From: Clostridiaceae bacterium
GTDB lineage: Bacteria; Bacillota; Clostridia; Acetivibrionales; DUMC01
Reading direction: 5' to 3'
Assembly (NCBI GenBank): GCA_012512865.1
Contig: JAAZDH010000012.1
Location: 1 to 9,401 of the forward strand
Length of the DNA: 9,401 nucleotides
Shown here: positions 1 through 6,453 of the stretch, in pieces
How the letters are laid out: every line of letters begins with the position of its first letter
Numbering within the stretch: position 1 is the stretch's first letter
Program-made: the position numbers and the translations under genes
The notes under the pieces: model-generated
The model's database searches: none
Told to the model about the DNA's origin: nothing
What the model saw: the letters and a program-made list of their open reading frames with translations, nothing else

Positions 1-798
1 GACTATGGCAAATGGGGATTTATCGATAAATCCGGTCAAGTGGTCATTGACTATAAATATGACAAGGCAAGAGGATTTTACGAAGGCCTGTGCCCGGTAA
101 GGATCGGTGATGAAAATAACGGGGAATGGCTGTTCATAGACAAAAACGGCAATGAGGTAATTTCCGGGGGTTACAAGGATGCCTCAATCTTCGTGGATGG
201 ACTTGCACCCGTTAAATTCGGAGAGGACAAGGATGAAAAATACGGTTATATAGACCGTGAAGGGAATATAGCCATAGAGCCGGTGTTTGACATCGCATCG
301 ATTTTCAGCGAAGGATTTGCACTGTATGCGGAAGCGGGCAGCAGGGTTAAGACAGGATTGATCGACAGGGAAGGAAATGTTATCGTCGAAGCCCAGTATG
401 CCTTTTGCTCGTCCTTCAGCGAGGGCTTAAGCGCAGTAAAGGTAAGTTTTGATGAAAACAAGGCGGATTGGGGATTTATAAACAGCAGCGGCGAATTCGT
501 GATAGAACCGCAATACGCCGACGCCGGTGTATTCAGGGAAGGCCTTGCCCCTGTCCAGGTTGGCAATATTGCAAACGGTAAATGGGGCTTTATAAACAAA
601 AACGGGGAGATGGTGATTGAAGCAAAATTTGATGCTGCTTCAAGCTTCAGCGAAGGGCTTGCGGCCGTCCGCATTGGGGACGAGAATACCGGAACGTGGG
701 GTTATATAGATAAAACCGGGAACTTTGTCATCGAGCCGGCGTTTGCTGCAGCGTATGATTTCGGGGAAGGGCTGGCACCGGCAGCAATAAAGAAGTAA
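1..798 (+). CDS. WG-repeat protein, 3' part (N-terminus outside window)
   Basis: The frame is open from the first base, so the N-terminus lies upstream; 265 residues are visible before the TAA at 796-798. They form seven tandem WG repeats. The signature KWGFIDKSG recurs with its W position at residues 5, 43, 81, 118, 157, 195 and 233, a steady period of 37-39 residues. Each unit continues with a VIEPxF/Y-like strand and an F-x-EGLAPV segment. Units 2-4 are degenerate (EWLFID, KYGYID, KTGLID), while units 5-7 match well. WG repeats are thought to form beta-rich binding scaffolds; no enzymatic role is known for them and none is visible here. No membrane segment is seen in the visible part, and the protein ends directly after the last repeat. 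The M55 peptidase gene begins 40 bases downstream, so co-transcription is likely. Family assignment is firm; function is unknown. Confidence 0.9.
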   Translation, partial: DYGKWGFIDKSGQVVIDYKYDKARGFYEGLCPVRIGDENNGEWLFIDKNGNEVISGGYKDASIFVDGLAPVKFGEDKDEKYGYIDREGNIAIEPVFDIASIFSEGFALYAEAGSRVKTGLIDREGNVIVEAQYAFCSSFSEGLSAVKVSFDENKADWGFINSSGEFVIEPQYADAGVFREGLAPVQVGNIANGKWGFINKNGEMVIEAKFDAASSFSEGLAAVRIGDENTGTWGYIDKTGNFVIEPAFAAAYDFGEGLAPAAIKK

Positions 799-838
799 GT
801 ACGGAGGTTTTTACAAAACAGGTTTGGGGGGAATTGGG

Positions 839-1627
839 ATGAACGTGCTTATCATGACGGATCTTGAGGGCATCAGCGGAATTGATAAAATCGAGATGGT
901 CCTGGAAATAGGCAGTCCGGGGCATAAATTTGCACTTGAAAGGCTCATGCTGGATGTTAATGCAGCCGTCGCAGGGGCATTTGAAGGAGGTGCAGCCAAC
1001 GTCTATGTTGTGGACGGGCACAACGGCGCAAATAACTTTATAAAAGAAATGCTTGATTCCCGTGCCATCCAACTGGATCACGAAAGCTGGCAAGAAATGA
1101 TAAGAAGCGGCAAGATTGGCGCATACATGGAAGTTGGTGCCCATGCCATGGCAGGCACCATAAACGGCTTCCTGGACCACACCCAGAGCTCGCAAAGGTG
1201 GTATAACTACATAGTAAACGGGCGCAGGAGCGGTGAAATCGCCCAGGGCGCAATTTTCACCGGCGCTTTTGACGTTCCCTTTGTCATGGTTAGCGGGGAT
1301 GAGGCTGCTTGCGTGGAAGCAAAAGGTTTTCTTGGGAACATAGAGTGCGCGGTGGTCAAGTATGGCATAGGAAGAAACAGGGCCAGGCTGGTGGACCTGG
1401 ATGAAGCGCTTGAGAGGATTAAAACGGCAGCCCGGGATAGTTTAAAATTAACCGGGAAAATAAAGCCATATAAACCCTTGATGCCCTTGGAAATAAGGCT
1501 TGAGCTTTATCGTACCGACATGTGCGATGACCTCGTCAAAAGGTGTGAAAACGTGGAGCGCATTGATGCACGCACCGTAAGAAAAATTGTGCATCGCATA
1601 AATAGCTACGGTGATATCTTGTTTTAA
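839..1627 (+). CDS. M55-family D-aminopeptidase-like metallopeptidase (DppA-like)
   Basis: The 262-residue protein resembles the DppA family, zinc enzymes that release N-terminal D-amino acids from short peptides such as D-Ala-D-Ala. The DppA metal ligands and catalytic residue all have counterparts: D8 and E10 in MTDLEGISG, H61 in VDGHNG, H102 in GAHAMAG, catalytic-type H114 in LDHT, and E133 in SGEIA. The segment DVPFVMVSGDEAACVEA (145-161) is also typical of the family. Length is close to the roughly 270 residues usual for DppA. I chose ATG 839 because the conserved MNVLIMTDLEG starts there and a G-rich stretch (826-831) lies about seven bases before it; a TTG at 824 would add five unconserved residues. 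No signal peptide is visible, so the enzyme is probably cytoplasmic, perhaps acting on imported or recycled wall peptides. No peptide transporter is in view. The family is secure; the substrate is inferred. Confidence 0.92.
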   Translation: MNVLIMTDLEGISGIDKIEMVLEIGSPGHKFALERLMLDVNAAVAGAFEGGAANVYVVDGHNGANNFIKEMLDSRAIQLDHESWQEMIRSGKIGAYMEVGAHAMAGTINGFLDHTQSSQRWYNYIVNGRRSGEIAQGAIFTGAFDVPFVMVSGDEAACVEAKGFLGNIECAVVKYGIGRNRARLVDLDEALERIKTAARDSLKLTGKIKPYKPLMPLEIRLELYRTDMCDDLVKRCENVERIDARTVRKIVHRINSYGDILF

Positions 1628-1768
1628 CGGTCCATTGTTGGGGTATAAATATGCAGTGTTGCATGAGATTAGGTTTGGATATAGGTTTTGCTGTTATTTA
1701 GCTTTAAAGCTTTAAGCTTTTCGGGTTTTAAGGATACAACCTGTTAACCGTTGAAGGGGAGAGCATAT
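1628..1768 (+). other. Intergenic region with small AT-rich dyads
   Basis: This 141-base gap separates the M55 gene from the dehydratase-like gene. It contains a short dyad, ATGCA-GTGT-TGCAT (1651-1664), and overlapping palindromes AGCTTTAAAGCT (1700-1711) and TTAAAGCTTTAA (1704-1715). None is followed by a good T tract, so I do not call a terminator, and I see no convincing promoter. The sequence GAAGGGGAGAG just before ATG 1769 is the likely ribosome binding site of the next gene. Confidence 0.4.
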
Positions 1769-3223
1769 ATGATAAACGGGACAATAGAGAGAAATATGGT
1801 AAAGCAAAAAATAACAGGGCAAAATATAATAACGCGAGGTATAACAAAGCAAAACACGGTAAAACAAAATGTAATAAAGCAAGGCGTGATAAAGATAAAG
1901 CAAAGCATAAAGAAGAAAAACGTAATAAGGCGAAAGGAGCAAATCCGCAGCATTGGTGCAGGTGACGGAGAAATCTTGTTTACGGAGGACATGAAAGAAG
2001 ATTACACGATACTGGCACCCGGTATGCTTCCTATATACTTTACACTTTTGAAAATCATATTCGGAAGCTATGGTTACAACATAGAAATCTTAGATAACCA
2101 TGGTCCCCGCGTAATAGAGCAGGGGCTGAAATACATGCATGACGATACCTGCTACCCGGTCATGCTGGTGACAGGGCAAATGATAGATGCCCTGGATAGC
2201 GGAAAATATGACATTGATAAGACAGCCCTGATGGTTACCCGGACCGGAAGGGGTTGCCGGGTGTCCAACTTTATATGCCTGTTGCGCAAAGCCTTAAAGA
2301 AGGCAGGCTACGGGCATGTCCCCGTGACGTCCCTGGACTTTGCCGGGTTTGAAAAAGAAAGCAGCATCAAGATGTCCTTGCCCATGATAAGAAAAGCATT
2401 GATTAGTATTATTTACAGTGATACTCTCATGCTCCTCGATAACCAGGTAAAACCGTATGAAATCGTGAAGGGGCAAAGCGAGAAAACGGTGGAATTCTGG
2501 ACCGATGAAATCTCAGAACAATTCAAGCAGGACAAGGGATACTCTTTAAGGGAGTTTGAAAGAAACTTGAAAGATATCGTGGATTCCTTTTCATTAATAC
2601 CGGTTTCAAACACCGGGGAAAAAATCAAAGTTGGAATAGCCGGAGATATATATGTAAGATATTCAAGCTTGGGTAATAACAATTTAATCTCCTTTCTGCA
2701 CGAGGAAAACTGTGAAGTCATGGTTCCCGGCCTTCTTGGTTTCATATTATTTATACTGGACAATACCCCGGGAAATGTGCTCCTGCACGGGGGAAGCATG
2801 ATAAAACGCGTAACTGCATCCATGCTAATGAAATATTTCCTGAGGTTCGAGAAAAAAATGATAGATATTGTATCAAGCAATCCTAGATTTGTAGCCCCTA
2901 TACCATTTAAAAAAATATTATCCCTCATTGATGGTATTATCAGCCCCGGCTGCCAGGTGGAGATGAGGTGGATGCTTGCAGCCGAAATAGCCGGGCTTAT
3001 CGAAAAAGGCTATGAAAACATCATCTGCGTTCAACCCTTTGGATGCCTGCCAAGCCACATGGCTGACAAAGGAATGATAAGTAGAATAAAAAGCATATAC
3101 AAGAACGCCAACATAGTACCAATTGATTACAAGCCGGGTGTAACCGAGGGAAACCAGGAGAACGGGGTAAAGCAAATGCTCTCGGTAGCAAAAAGCCGGG
3201 AAAAAAGCAAAACCGGGATGTAG
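1769..3223 (+). CDS. 2-hydroxyacyl-CoA dehydratase/activator superfamily protein, stand-alone C-terminal-type module with repetitive N-terminus
   Basis: The 484-residue product matches, from residue 76 on, the HgdB-like module that usually forms the C-terminal part of very large clostridial activator proteins (COG3581-type; recalled, not searched). Landmarks: DYTILAPGMLPIYF (78-91), HDDTCYP with C128, GRGCRVSNF with C163, VGIAGDIYVRY (288-298), and VQPFGCLPSHMADKGM with C426. The cysteines suggest an Fe-S cluster. The relatives serve radical dehydration of 2-hydroxyacyl-CoA; this protein's reaction is unknown. No ASKHA ATPase domain and no activase gene are in view. Where relatives have NQTGEGW this protein reads CQVEMRW (395-401). 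Residues 1-75 are unrelated to the family and are rich in K, Q, N and I, built from five-residue repeats. ATG 1769 has GAAGGGGAGAG upstream. M75 (ATG 1991) is an alternative start preceded by GGAGG, but only two bases away. No membrane segment is evident. Confidence 0.8.
   Translation: MINGTIERNMVKQKITGQNIITRGITKQNTVKQNVIKQGVIKIKQSIKKKNVIRRKEQIRSIGAGDGEILFTEDMKEDYTILAPGMLPIYFTLLKIIFGSYGYNIEILDNHGPRVIEQGLKYMHDDTCYPVMLVTGQMIDALDSGKYDIDKTALMVTRTGRGCRVSNFICLLRKALKKAGYGHVPVTSLDFAGFEKESSIKMSLPMIRKALISIIYSDTLMLLDNQVKPYEIVKGQSEKTVEFWTDEISEQFKQDKGYSLREFERNLKDIVDSFSLIPVSNTGEKIKVGIAGDIYVRYSSLGNNNLISFLHEENCEVMVPGLLGFILFILDNTPGNVLLHGGSMIKRVTASMLMKYFLRFEKKMIDIVSSNPRFVAPIPFKKILSLIDGIISPGCQVEMRWMLAAEIAGLIEKGYENIICVQPFGCLPSHMADKGMISRIKSIYKNANIVPIDYKPGVTEGNQENGVKQMLSVAKSREKSKTGM
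1796..1900 (+). repeat. Degenerate 15-bp in-frame tandem repeat (7 units)
   Basis: Seven consecutive 15-base units encode five-residue steps: MVKQK, ITGQN, IITRG, ITKQN, TVKQN, VIKQG and VIKIK. The best-conserved unit reads approximately ATAACAAAGCAAAAC. A diverged continuation (QSIKKKN, VIRRK) follows to about 1936. The period is a multiple of three, so expansion keeps the reading frame. It lies in the N-terminal extension of the dehydratase-like protein, before its conserved domain. Confidence 0.75.
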
Positions 3224-3225
3224 TG

Positions 3226-3279
3226 AGAGGATACGGGGCAGTTTTGCCCAGGTTGAACGGGAACTGCCCCGTATCCTCT
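3226..3279. terminator. Large hairpin between convergent genes, probable bidirectional terminator
   Basis: A perfect 18-bp inverted repeat (3226-3243 paired with 3262-3279) has a GC-rich core, ACGGGGCAGTT, and an 18-base loop. It starts two bases after the stop of the plus-strand gene and ends 22 bases before the stop of the convergent anti-sigma gene. Position and stability fit a shared terminator, but neither side has a classical run of T, so termination is inferred rather than seen. Confidence 0.65.
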
Positions 3280-3300
3280 ATGTTATGCCCATTTTAGCGA

Positions 3301-5130
3301 TTATCTTAAGCTGTCAAGGAACCCCAACAGATCCTCCTCGTCACGGAAAACTTCCTTTTGCACGGTGATAAAATAATTGTAAACTACTCCGTCCACTTCG
3401 TACATTGTATCAATTATCCATACGATTTTATCCTCAATCAAGTAATATAAGTGCCCGGATTTGCTGAAGAACGGTTTTGCCTCCATTTCCGTGTGCCTCA
3501 TCTTGCCGATCAGCAGGTCTGCCAAGCTTGATTCATCGACTACATTCTTTACTCTCTCGTAGCGAATGCTGAATAACGTATCCCTGCCCCTTGCAAACCC
3601 GCACCAGTATGATGTATCCCGTGAATAAGGCCTTCCTGTAACCTGTATCCTTGCATGTTCAAATTGTTTGAGAAAACCAGCATCCAAGGTAAACGGGAAC
3701 CGGACGTATGAATTAACTTTTGTGATGTCAACACTATTGTACGTTATATAATAAGTGTCGTTGCGGCTGTCCTTGTAGAATTCTGTATCCTTATCCACCT
3801 TAATTTTGAATTCGGATTTACCTGCCTTTATATTTTCCAGGTATTCACCGGCAAAAGCAAGGACCTTCCCATCTTCAATGCCCCTAAAGTATTCATCCGG
3901 CCGTATTTCATCCTGTTCAACCTGCTCTATTGCAACATTTTCTGCTATTCTGACCAGTTCATCCTTCTGCAGGCAGGAAGATTCCACCCTCAGTATTGGA
4001 AGTTTTGCGCCATCTCCAAGGTACATGTTAATGCTTCTTAATACCTTGTACTCGCCATTCTCCTGTGAATCCCTGCCAGGCTGCTCAAGGTACAAGGCCT
4101 GGCACCCGTTAATATCCGCCGCTTCGATTACGTCACCCGGGACGTACTCTTGGGATTGAACACCCTCTTGGGATTGACCCTGGGCTAAATCTATCCATCC
4201 CGCATATGCCAATTCACCGGGTAAACTTGCGCCATTCACTGCCACTTTGTTACGGGTCAAGGCAATGATTAAGAATTCGCCGTCCTCTTGCTCATATTTC
4301 ATTCCAACGTTGCCTATAATTCTTGAAGCCGGGTTCATGTAATGCACGGCGGTTTCCGCCAAGTCAAACCCCCGGGGGATGTAGCCCGGTACCGGGCAAA
4401 TACCTGAAGCACTCTTAAGCTCATCAATAGAATTGTATATTACCCTGTTATTTAATATGCTTTCGCTTCCGGCCCTTGTGTACTTGCGGGCAAAATCATT
4501 TTCAAATGTCTTGTAGCCCTCAAATCCGTATGAAATAAAATTCCCTGCAACACCCTTGGCAATATTGATCCTGAAGGTTTTCCCGTCAACGTCGTACTTC
4601 AAGCGTGATATCTCCGCCGTATCCATGCCGGCTATATACGAGTTAACCTCGTCCTCGTACTCCTCGTATATGCCTTTTACATATTCTTCGTCATCATACA
4701 ACCACGTGTCCTGTGTGCCCGAAATACCAAACAATGCCCTGTCAACAAAGAGCAAGTTGACAAGTTCCTTGTAGGTTTTATATATGCCCTTTGCATTAGC
4801 CATGGTGAATATGGATATTGCAATAACTGCGGCGACCAGGATAACCCGTTTTACCGTAATTCTCCTCGTAAACGGTGTGGTTTCAGCCTTTGACACCGGG
4901 TAACGGTTCCCGTCCAGCCCATTATTGATCCTGGCAGAAACTTTTGCTGAAACAGGTGGAATTTCGCGGGGAATTGCAGCTTCGGGATGGTAGTTGTTCC
5001 TGATGACATTAAACATCATCCTGCACTTTTTGCACTTATTTATGTGGCTGGTTAAAAGCATTTTTTCTTTTCCATCCAGATCATCTTCAAGATACCGTAT
5101 GGAATATTCCTCTATTAAATTACAAAACAT
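3301..5130 (-). CDS. Membrane anti-sigma factor with zinc finger and DUF4367-like extracytoplasmic region
   Basis: The 609-residue product lies downstream of an ECF sigma gene with a 41-base gap, the usual sigma/anti-sigma order. The start is ATG 5130, with GGAGG (5140-5144) nine bases upstream; a longer frame from 5202 would overlap the sigma gene and has no such site. The N-terminus is an anti-sigma zinc finger: C3, then H29-x3-C33-x2-C36. One membrane segment is at about 95-112 (VILVAAVIAISIFTMANA), so the N-terminus should bind sigma in the cytoplasm and about 495 residues lie outside. Residues about 246-400 resemble DUF4367 (VPGYIPRGFDL at 247-257; KDELVRIAENVA at 389-400). The last 200 residues, with aromatic-rich stretches such as HLYYLIEDKIVWIIDTMY (560-577), I do not recognise. 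The family role is to hold sigma until an envelope signal releases it; the signal here is unknown. Confidence 0.85.
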   Translation of the reverse strand: MFCNLIEEYSIRYLEDDLDGKEKMLLTSHINKCKKCRMMFNVIRNNYHPEAAIPREIPPVSAKVSARINNGLDGNRYPVSKAETTPFTRRITVKRVILVAAVIAISIFTMANAKGIYKTYKELVNLLFVDRALFGISGTQDTWLYDDEEYVKGIYEEYEDEVNSYIAGMDTAEISRLKYDVDGKTFRINIAKGVAGNFISYGFEGYKTFENDFARKYTRAGSESILNNRVIYNSIDELKSASGICPVPGYIPRGFDLAETAVHYMNPASRIIGNVGMKYEQEDGEFLIIALTRNKVAVNGASLPGELAYAGWIDLAQGQSQEGVQSQEYVPGDVIEAADINGCQALYLEQPGRDSQENGEYKVLRSINMYLGDGAKLPILRVESSCLQKDELVRIAENVAIEQVEQDEIRPDEYFRGIEDGKVLAFAGEYLENIKAGKSEFKIKVDKDTEFYKDSRNDTYYITYNSVDITKVNSYVRFPFTLDAGFLKQFEHARIQVTGRPYSRDTSYWCGFARGRDTLFSIRYERVKNVVDESSLADLLIGKMRHTEMEAKPFFSKSGHLYYLIEDKIVWIIDTMYEVDGVVYNYFITVQKEVFRDEEDLLGFLDSLR

Positions 5131-5139
5131 AATTATCCG

Positions 5140-5144
5140 CCTCC
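5140..5144 (-). promoter_or_regulatory. Ribosome binding site deciding the anti-sigma start
   Basis: GGAGG on the minus strand sits nine bases before ATG 5130. It selects a 609-residue protein beginning MFCNLIEEYS, where C3 fits as the first zinc ligand, over a longer frame. Confidence 0.75.
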
Positions 5145-5171
5145 ATTTAATACTCTTACAAATTACTCCGG

Positions 5172-5771
5172 TTACTCCTTGTTTTTGTATTCTTGCAAGC
5201 ATTGCTTCACAAGCTTTCTTGTCCTTGAGTAGTTCATCCTGGCTGTTTCTGGCCTGATACCAAGCTTTTCGGCTATTTCTTTAAAAGGCATCCCGTGAAG
5301 CAACCTGTATTTGAAAATTTTCCTGTTCCTGGCCCCGACTTTTTCAAGGTTTAAATCCAGCAATTCAAGAATCTCTTTTACCTCCATGTAATCTTCGGGA
5401 CTTTCGTATATATATATAGATGCCTGTGCCGGGTGCCCTGTGCCATTCAAGCCTGGCATCTCCCCGTGATAATTGCCGGGATGGTTACCATCAACAAGAA
5501 CAAGGCGGTCTTTTGTTCTTAGAAAATTAAGGCAAGTGTTAACACTTATTTTGTATATCCACGTGGATAAAGAACTGGCGCCCGCAAAATTTTCCAGGTT
5601 GTCGAAAATCTTGATAAAAACCTCCTGGCAAAGGTCAAGGGCATCCTGTTCATTCCGGGTAAACCTGTAGCATGTTTTATATACCCTGGTTTCGTATTTT
5701 TCCACCAGCTCTGAAAAGTACCGTGTTTCGCCTTTTAACACCTTTTTTATTACAGTTGAATCATCGTCCAT
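5172..5771 (-). CDS. ECF-type RNA polymerase sigma factor
   Basis: The 199-residue protein has the two-domain layout of extracytoplasmic-function sigma factors. Region 2 spans about 19-86 (FSELVEKYETRVYKTCYRFT, then DALDLCQEVFIKIFDNLENF and STWIYKISVNTCLNFLR). Region 4 spans about 134-192, with the helix-turn-helix GMPFKEIAEKLGIRPETARMNYSRTRKLVKQ. The linker (87-133) is rich in Gly, Pro and His and somewhat long. I chose ATG 5771 because GGGGAGG (5780-5786) lies eight bases upstream of it; ATG 5777, two codons earlier, would be only two bases from that site. The anti-sigma gene follows immediately on the same strand. A sigma-A-like promoter at 6094-6122 could drive the pair through a leader of about 315 bases. 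The family is certain; its targets are unknown, and no convincing self-regulated ECF promoter was found. Confidence 0.93.
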   Translation of the reverse strand: MDDDSTVIKKVLKGETRYFSELVEKYETRVYKTCYRFTRNEQDALDLCQEVFIKIFDNLENFAGASSLSTWIYKISVNTCLNFLRTKDRLVLVDGNHPGNYHGEMPGLNGTGHPAQASIYIYESPEDYMEVKEILELLDLNLEKVGARNRKIFKYRLLHGMPFKEIAEKLGIRPETARMNYSRTRKLVKQCLQEYKNKE

Positions 5772-6087
5772 TTGCATAACCTCCCCGCGGAGAATAAATA
5801 GGTCTTGTATCTATCTTACGTCTTGCACAATTTTGCAGGCGTTGCACCCGTGCACAGCATACCCATACCCTTATGCTTTCATATATTTAGACACTTGTAA
5901 AGTGATGAATGTAACAAGAAAGGGATAGTTTTTGCGGTAATTTTTTAGCCGTCCCGCTTTTACCGCCCAGTCATTGCCACCTGGCATCAATCCTGTTCTC
6001 TTCCATAACTCTCATAACTTCAAGGGCTTTTCATTTCTTCAACCCCCAGCTGCCAAAGGGAGTTATTTTATAGCACGTCATTTTATC
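5772..6087 (-). other. Long untranslated leader of the sigma/anti-sigma operon
   Basis: This is the likely transcribed leader if the promoter at 6094-6122 is used. It holds no convincing gene. Visible structure: a 7-bp dyad GCGGTAA (5934-5940)/TTACCGC (5960-5966), a small dyad CACTT-GTA-AAGTG (5892-5904), and a short frame ending at 5971 that reads like a protein tail (ALEVMRVMEENRIDARWQ). No known riboswitch class was recognised. Confidence 0.4.
5780..5786 (-). promoter_or_regulatory. Ribosome binding site deciding the sigma factor start
   Basis: GGGGAGG on the minus strand is eight bases from ATG 5771 but only two from ATG 5777. Spacing therefore favours the shorter protein starting MDDDSTVIKK. 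Confidence 0.7.
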
Positions 6088-6103
6088 GTGTTAATTATAA
6101 CAC
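6088..6103. promoter_or_regulatory. Operator-like dyad over the minus-strand -10
   Basis: GTGTTA-ATTA-TAACAC is a 16-base inverted repeat with perfect 6-bp arms that contains the -10 box of the minus-strand promoter. The location suggests a repressor site. No regulator gene in the window can be assigned to it. Confidence 0.45.
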
Positions 6104-6122
6104 TTGGCAGCACTTGTTACAA
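6094..6122 (-). promoter_or_regulatory. Sigma-A-type promoter, minus strand
   Basis: Read on the minus strand: TTGTAA (6122-6117), a 17-base spacer, then a perfect TATAAT (6099-6094). Transcription should begin near 6087 and run toward the sigma factor gene. The -10 lies inside the dyad GTGTTA-ATTA-TAACAC and the -35 inside CTTGT-T-ACAAG, suggesting repressor control. Confidence 0.6.
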
Positions 6123-6123
6123 G
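6113..6123. promoter_or_regulatory. Small palindrome over the minus-strand -35
   Basis: CTTGT-T-ACAAG is an 11-base palindrome covering the -35 box. A related GTAACAAG occurs at 5911-5918, and CACTTG is repeated at 6101 and 6111. It is short enough to be chance, but its place on the promoter is suggestive. Confidence 0.3.
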
Positions 6124-6166
6124 AAAAGCGGCATAGCAACTTAATATACCACAAATATGACATTTT

Positions 6167-6197
6167 ATATCAACAATTTGTTGCAATTATTTGATAT
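6167..6197. promoter_or_regulatory. Nested dyads upstream of the plus-strand promoter
   Basis: ATATCAA (6167-6173) pairs with TTGATAT (6191-6197), and the odd palindrome CAACAA-T-TTGTTG (6171-6183) overlaps its left arm. They lie just upstream of the -35 at 6203, a typical place for an activator or repressor. Confidence 0.35.
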
Positions 6198-6202
6198 TTA
6201 TA

Positions 6203-6231
6203 TTGACATTTTGTTAACCTTTGTATAAAAT
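6203..6231 (+). promoter_or_regulatory. Sigma-A-type promoter, plus strand
   Basis: TTGACA (6203-6208) and TAAAAT (6226-6231) are separated by 17 bases, a near-consensus pair. Transcription would begin around 6238, divergent from the minus-strand promoter. The first convincing gene downstream is VanZ at 7004, so either the leader is over 750 bases or a non-coding RNA is made. Confidence 0.65.
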
Positions 6232-6330
6232 TACATGTTAGAGGTCCAGGCAAACTGTGGTATATTATATGATTATTGGGTATATAAAATCTACATAAAT
6301 ACTTGTATTAAATACACTATGTATACGGCA

Positions 6331-6383
6331 TCAGGTTTGGCTGCAGAAGCCATTGCCTGAAAGAAAACAAGGCTTGTGTTTTC
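6331..6383 (+). other. Two tandem RNA hairpins in the leader
   Basis: Hairpin 1 pairs TCAGG (6331-6335) with CCTGA (6356-6360) and TGGCT (6338-6342) with AGCCA (6348-6352), with loop GCAGA. Hairpin 2 pairs GAAAACA (6363-6369) with TGTTTTC (6377-6383). They sit about 95-145 bases after the predicted transcription start. I recognise no known riboswitch class. Confidence 0.4.
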
Positions 6384-6417
6384 GTAGGGAAATGATGCTT
6401 TATGCGTAGTGTTGATT

Positions 6418-6453
6418 CTAATGCGGAAGCTAATGCAGGAACTAATGTGGGGT
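6418..6453 (+). repeat. Three degenerate 12-bp tandem repeats
   Basis: CTAATGCGGAAG, CTAATGCAGGAA and CTAATGTGGGGT follow one another directly. The CTAATG core is invariant and the second half drifts. No function is evident. Confidence 0.55.

Larger units (their letters stand above)
6142..6267. repeat. 12-bp inverted repeat bracketing the plus-strand promoter
   Basis: TAATATACCACA (6142-6153) is an exact reverse complement of TGTGGTATATTA (6256-6267). The 102 bases between them hold the plus-strand promoter and the nested dyads. Paired operators for a looping regulator are one reading; no gene or mobile-element end explains them. Confidence 0.55.

Noticed and set aside
728..1195. 155-codon minus-strand frame opposite the M55 gene
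   Set aside because: It lies wholly opposite well-supported coding sequence and shows no recognisable motif.
1712..1942. Tyr/Leu-rich minus-strand frames opposite the tandem repeat
   Set aside because: They are a by-product of the AT-rich in-frame repeat on the other strand; the products are low-complexity and have no credible start.
5817..5846. ECF-type autoregulatory promoter on the minus strand (TGCAAC ... CGTA)
   Set aside because: The motifs are there but separated by 20 bases, about four more than ECF promoters normally allow.
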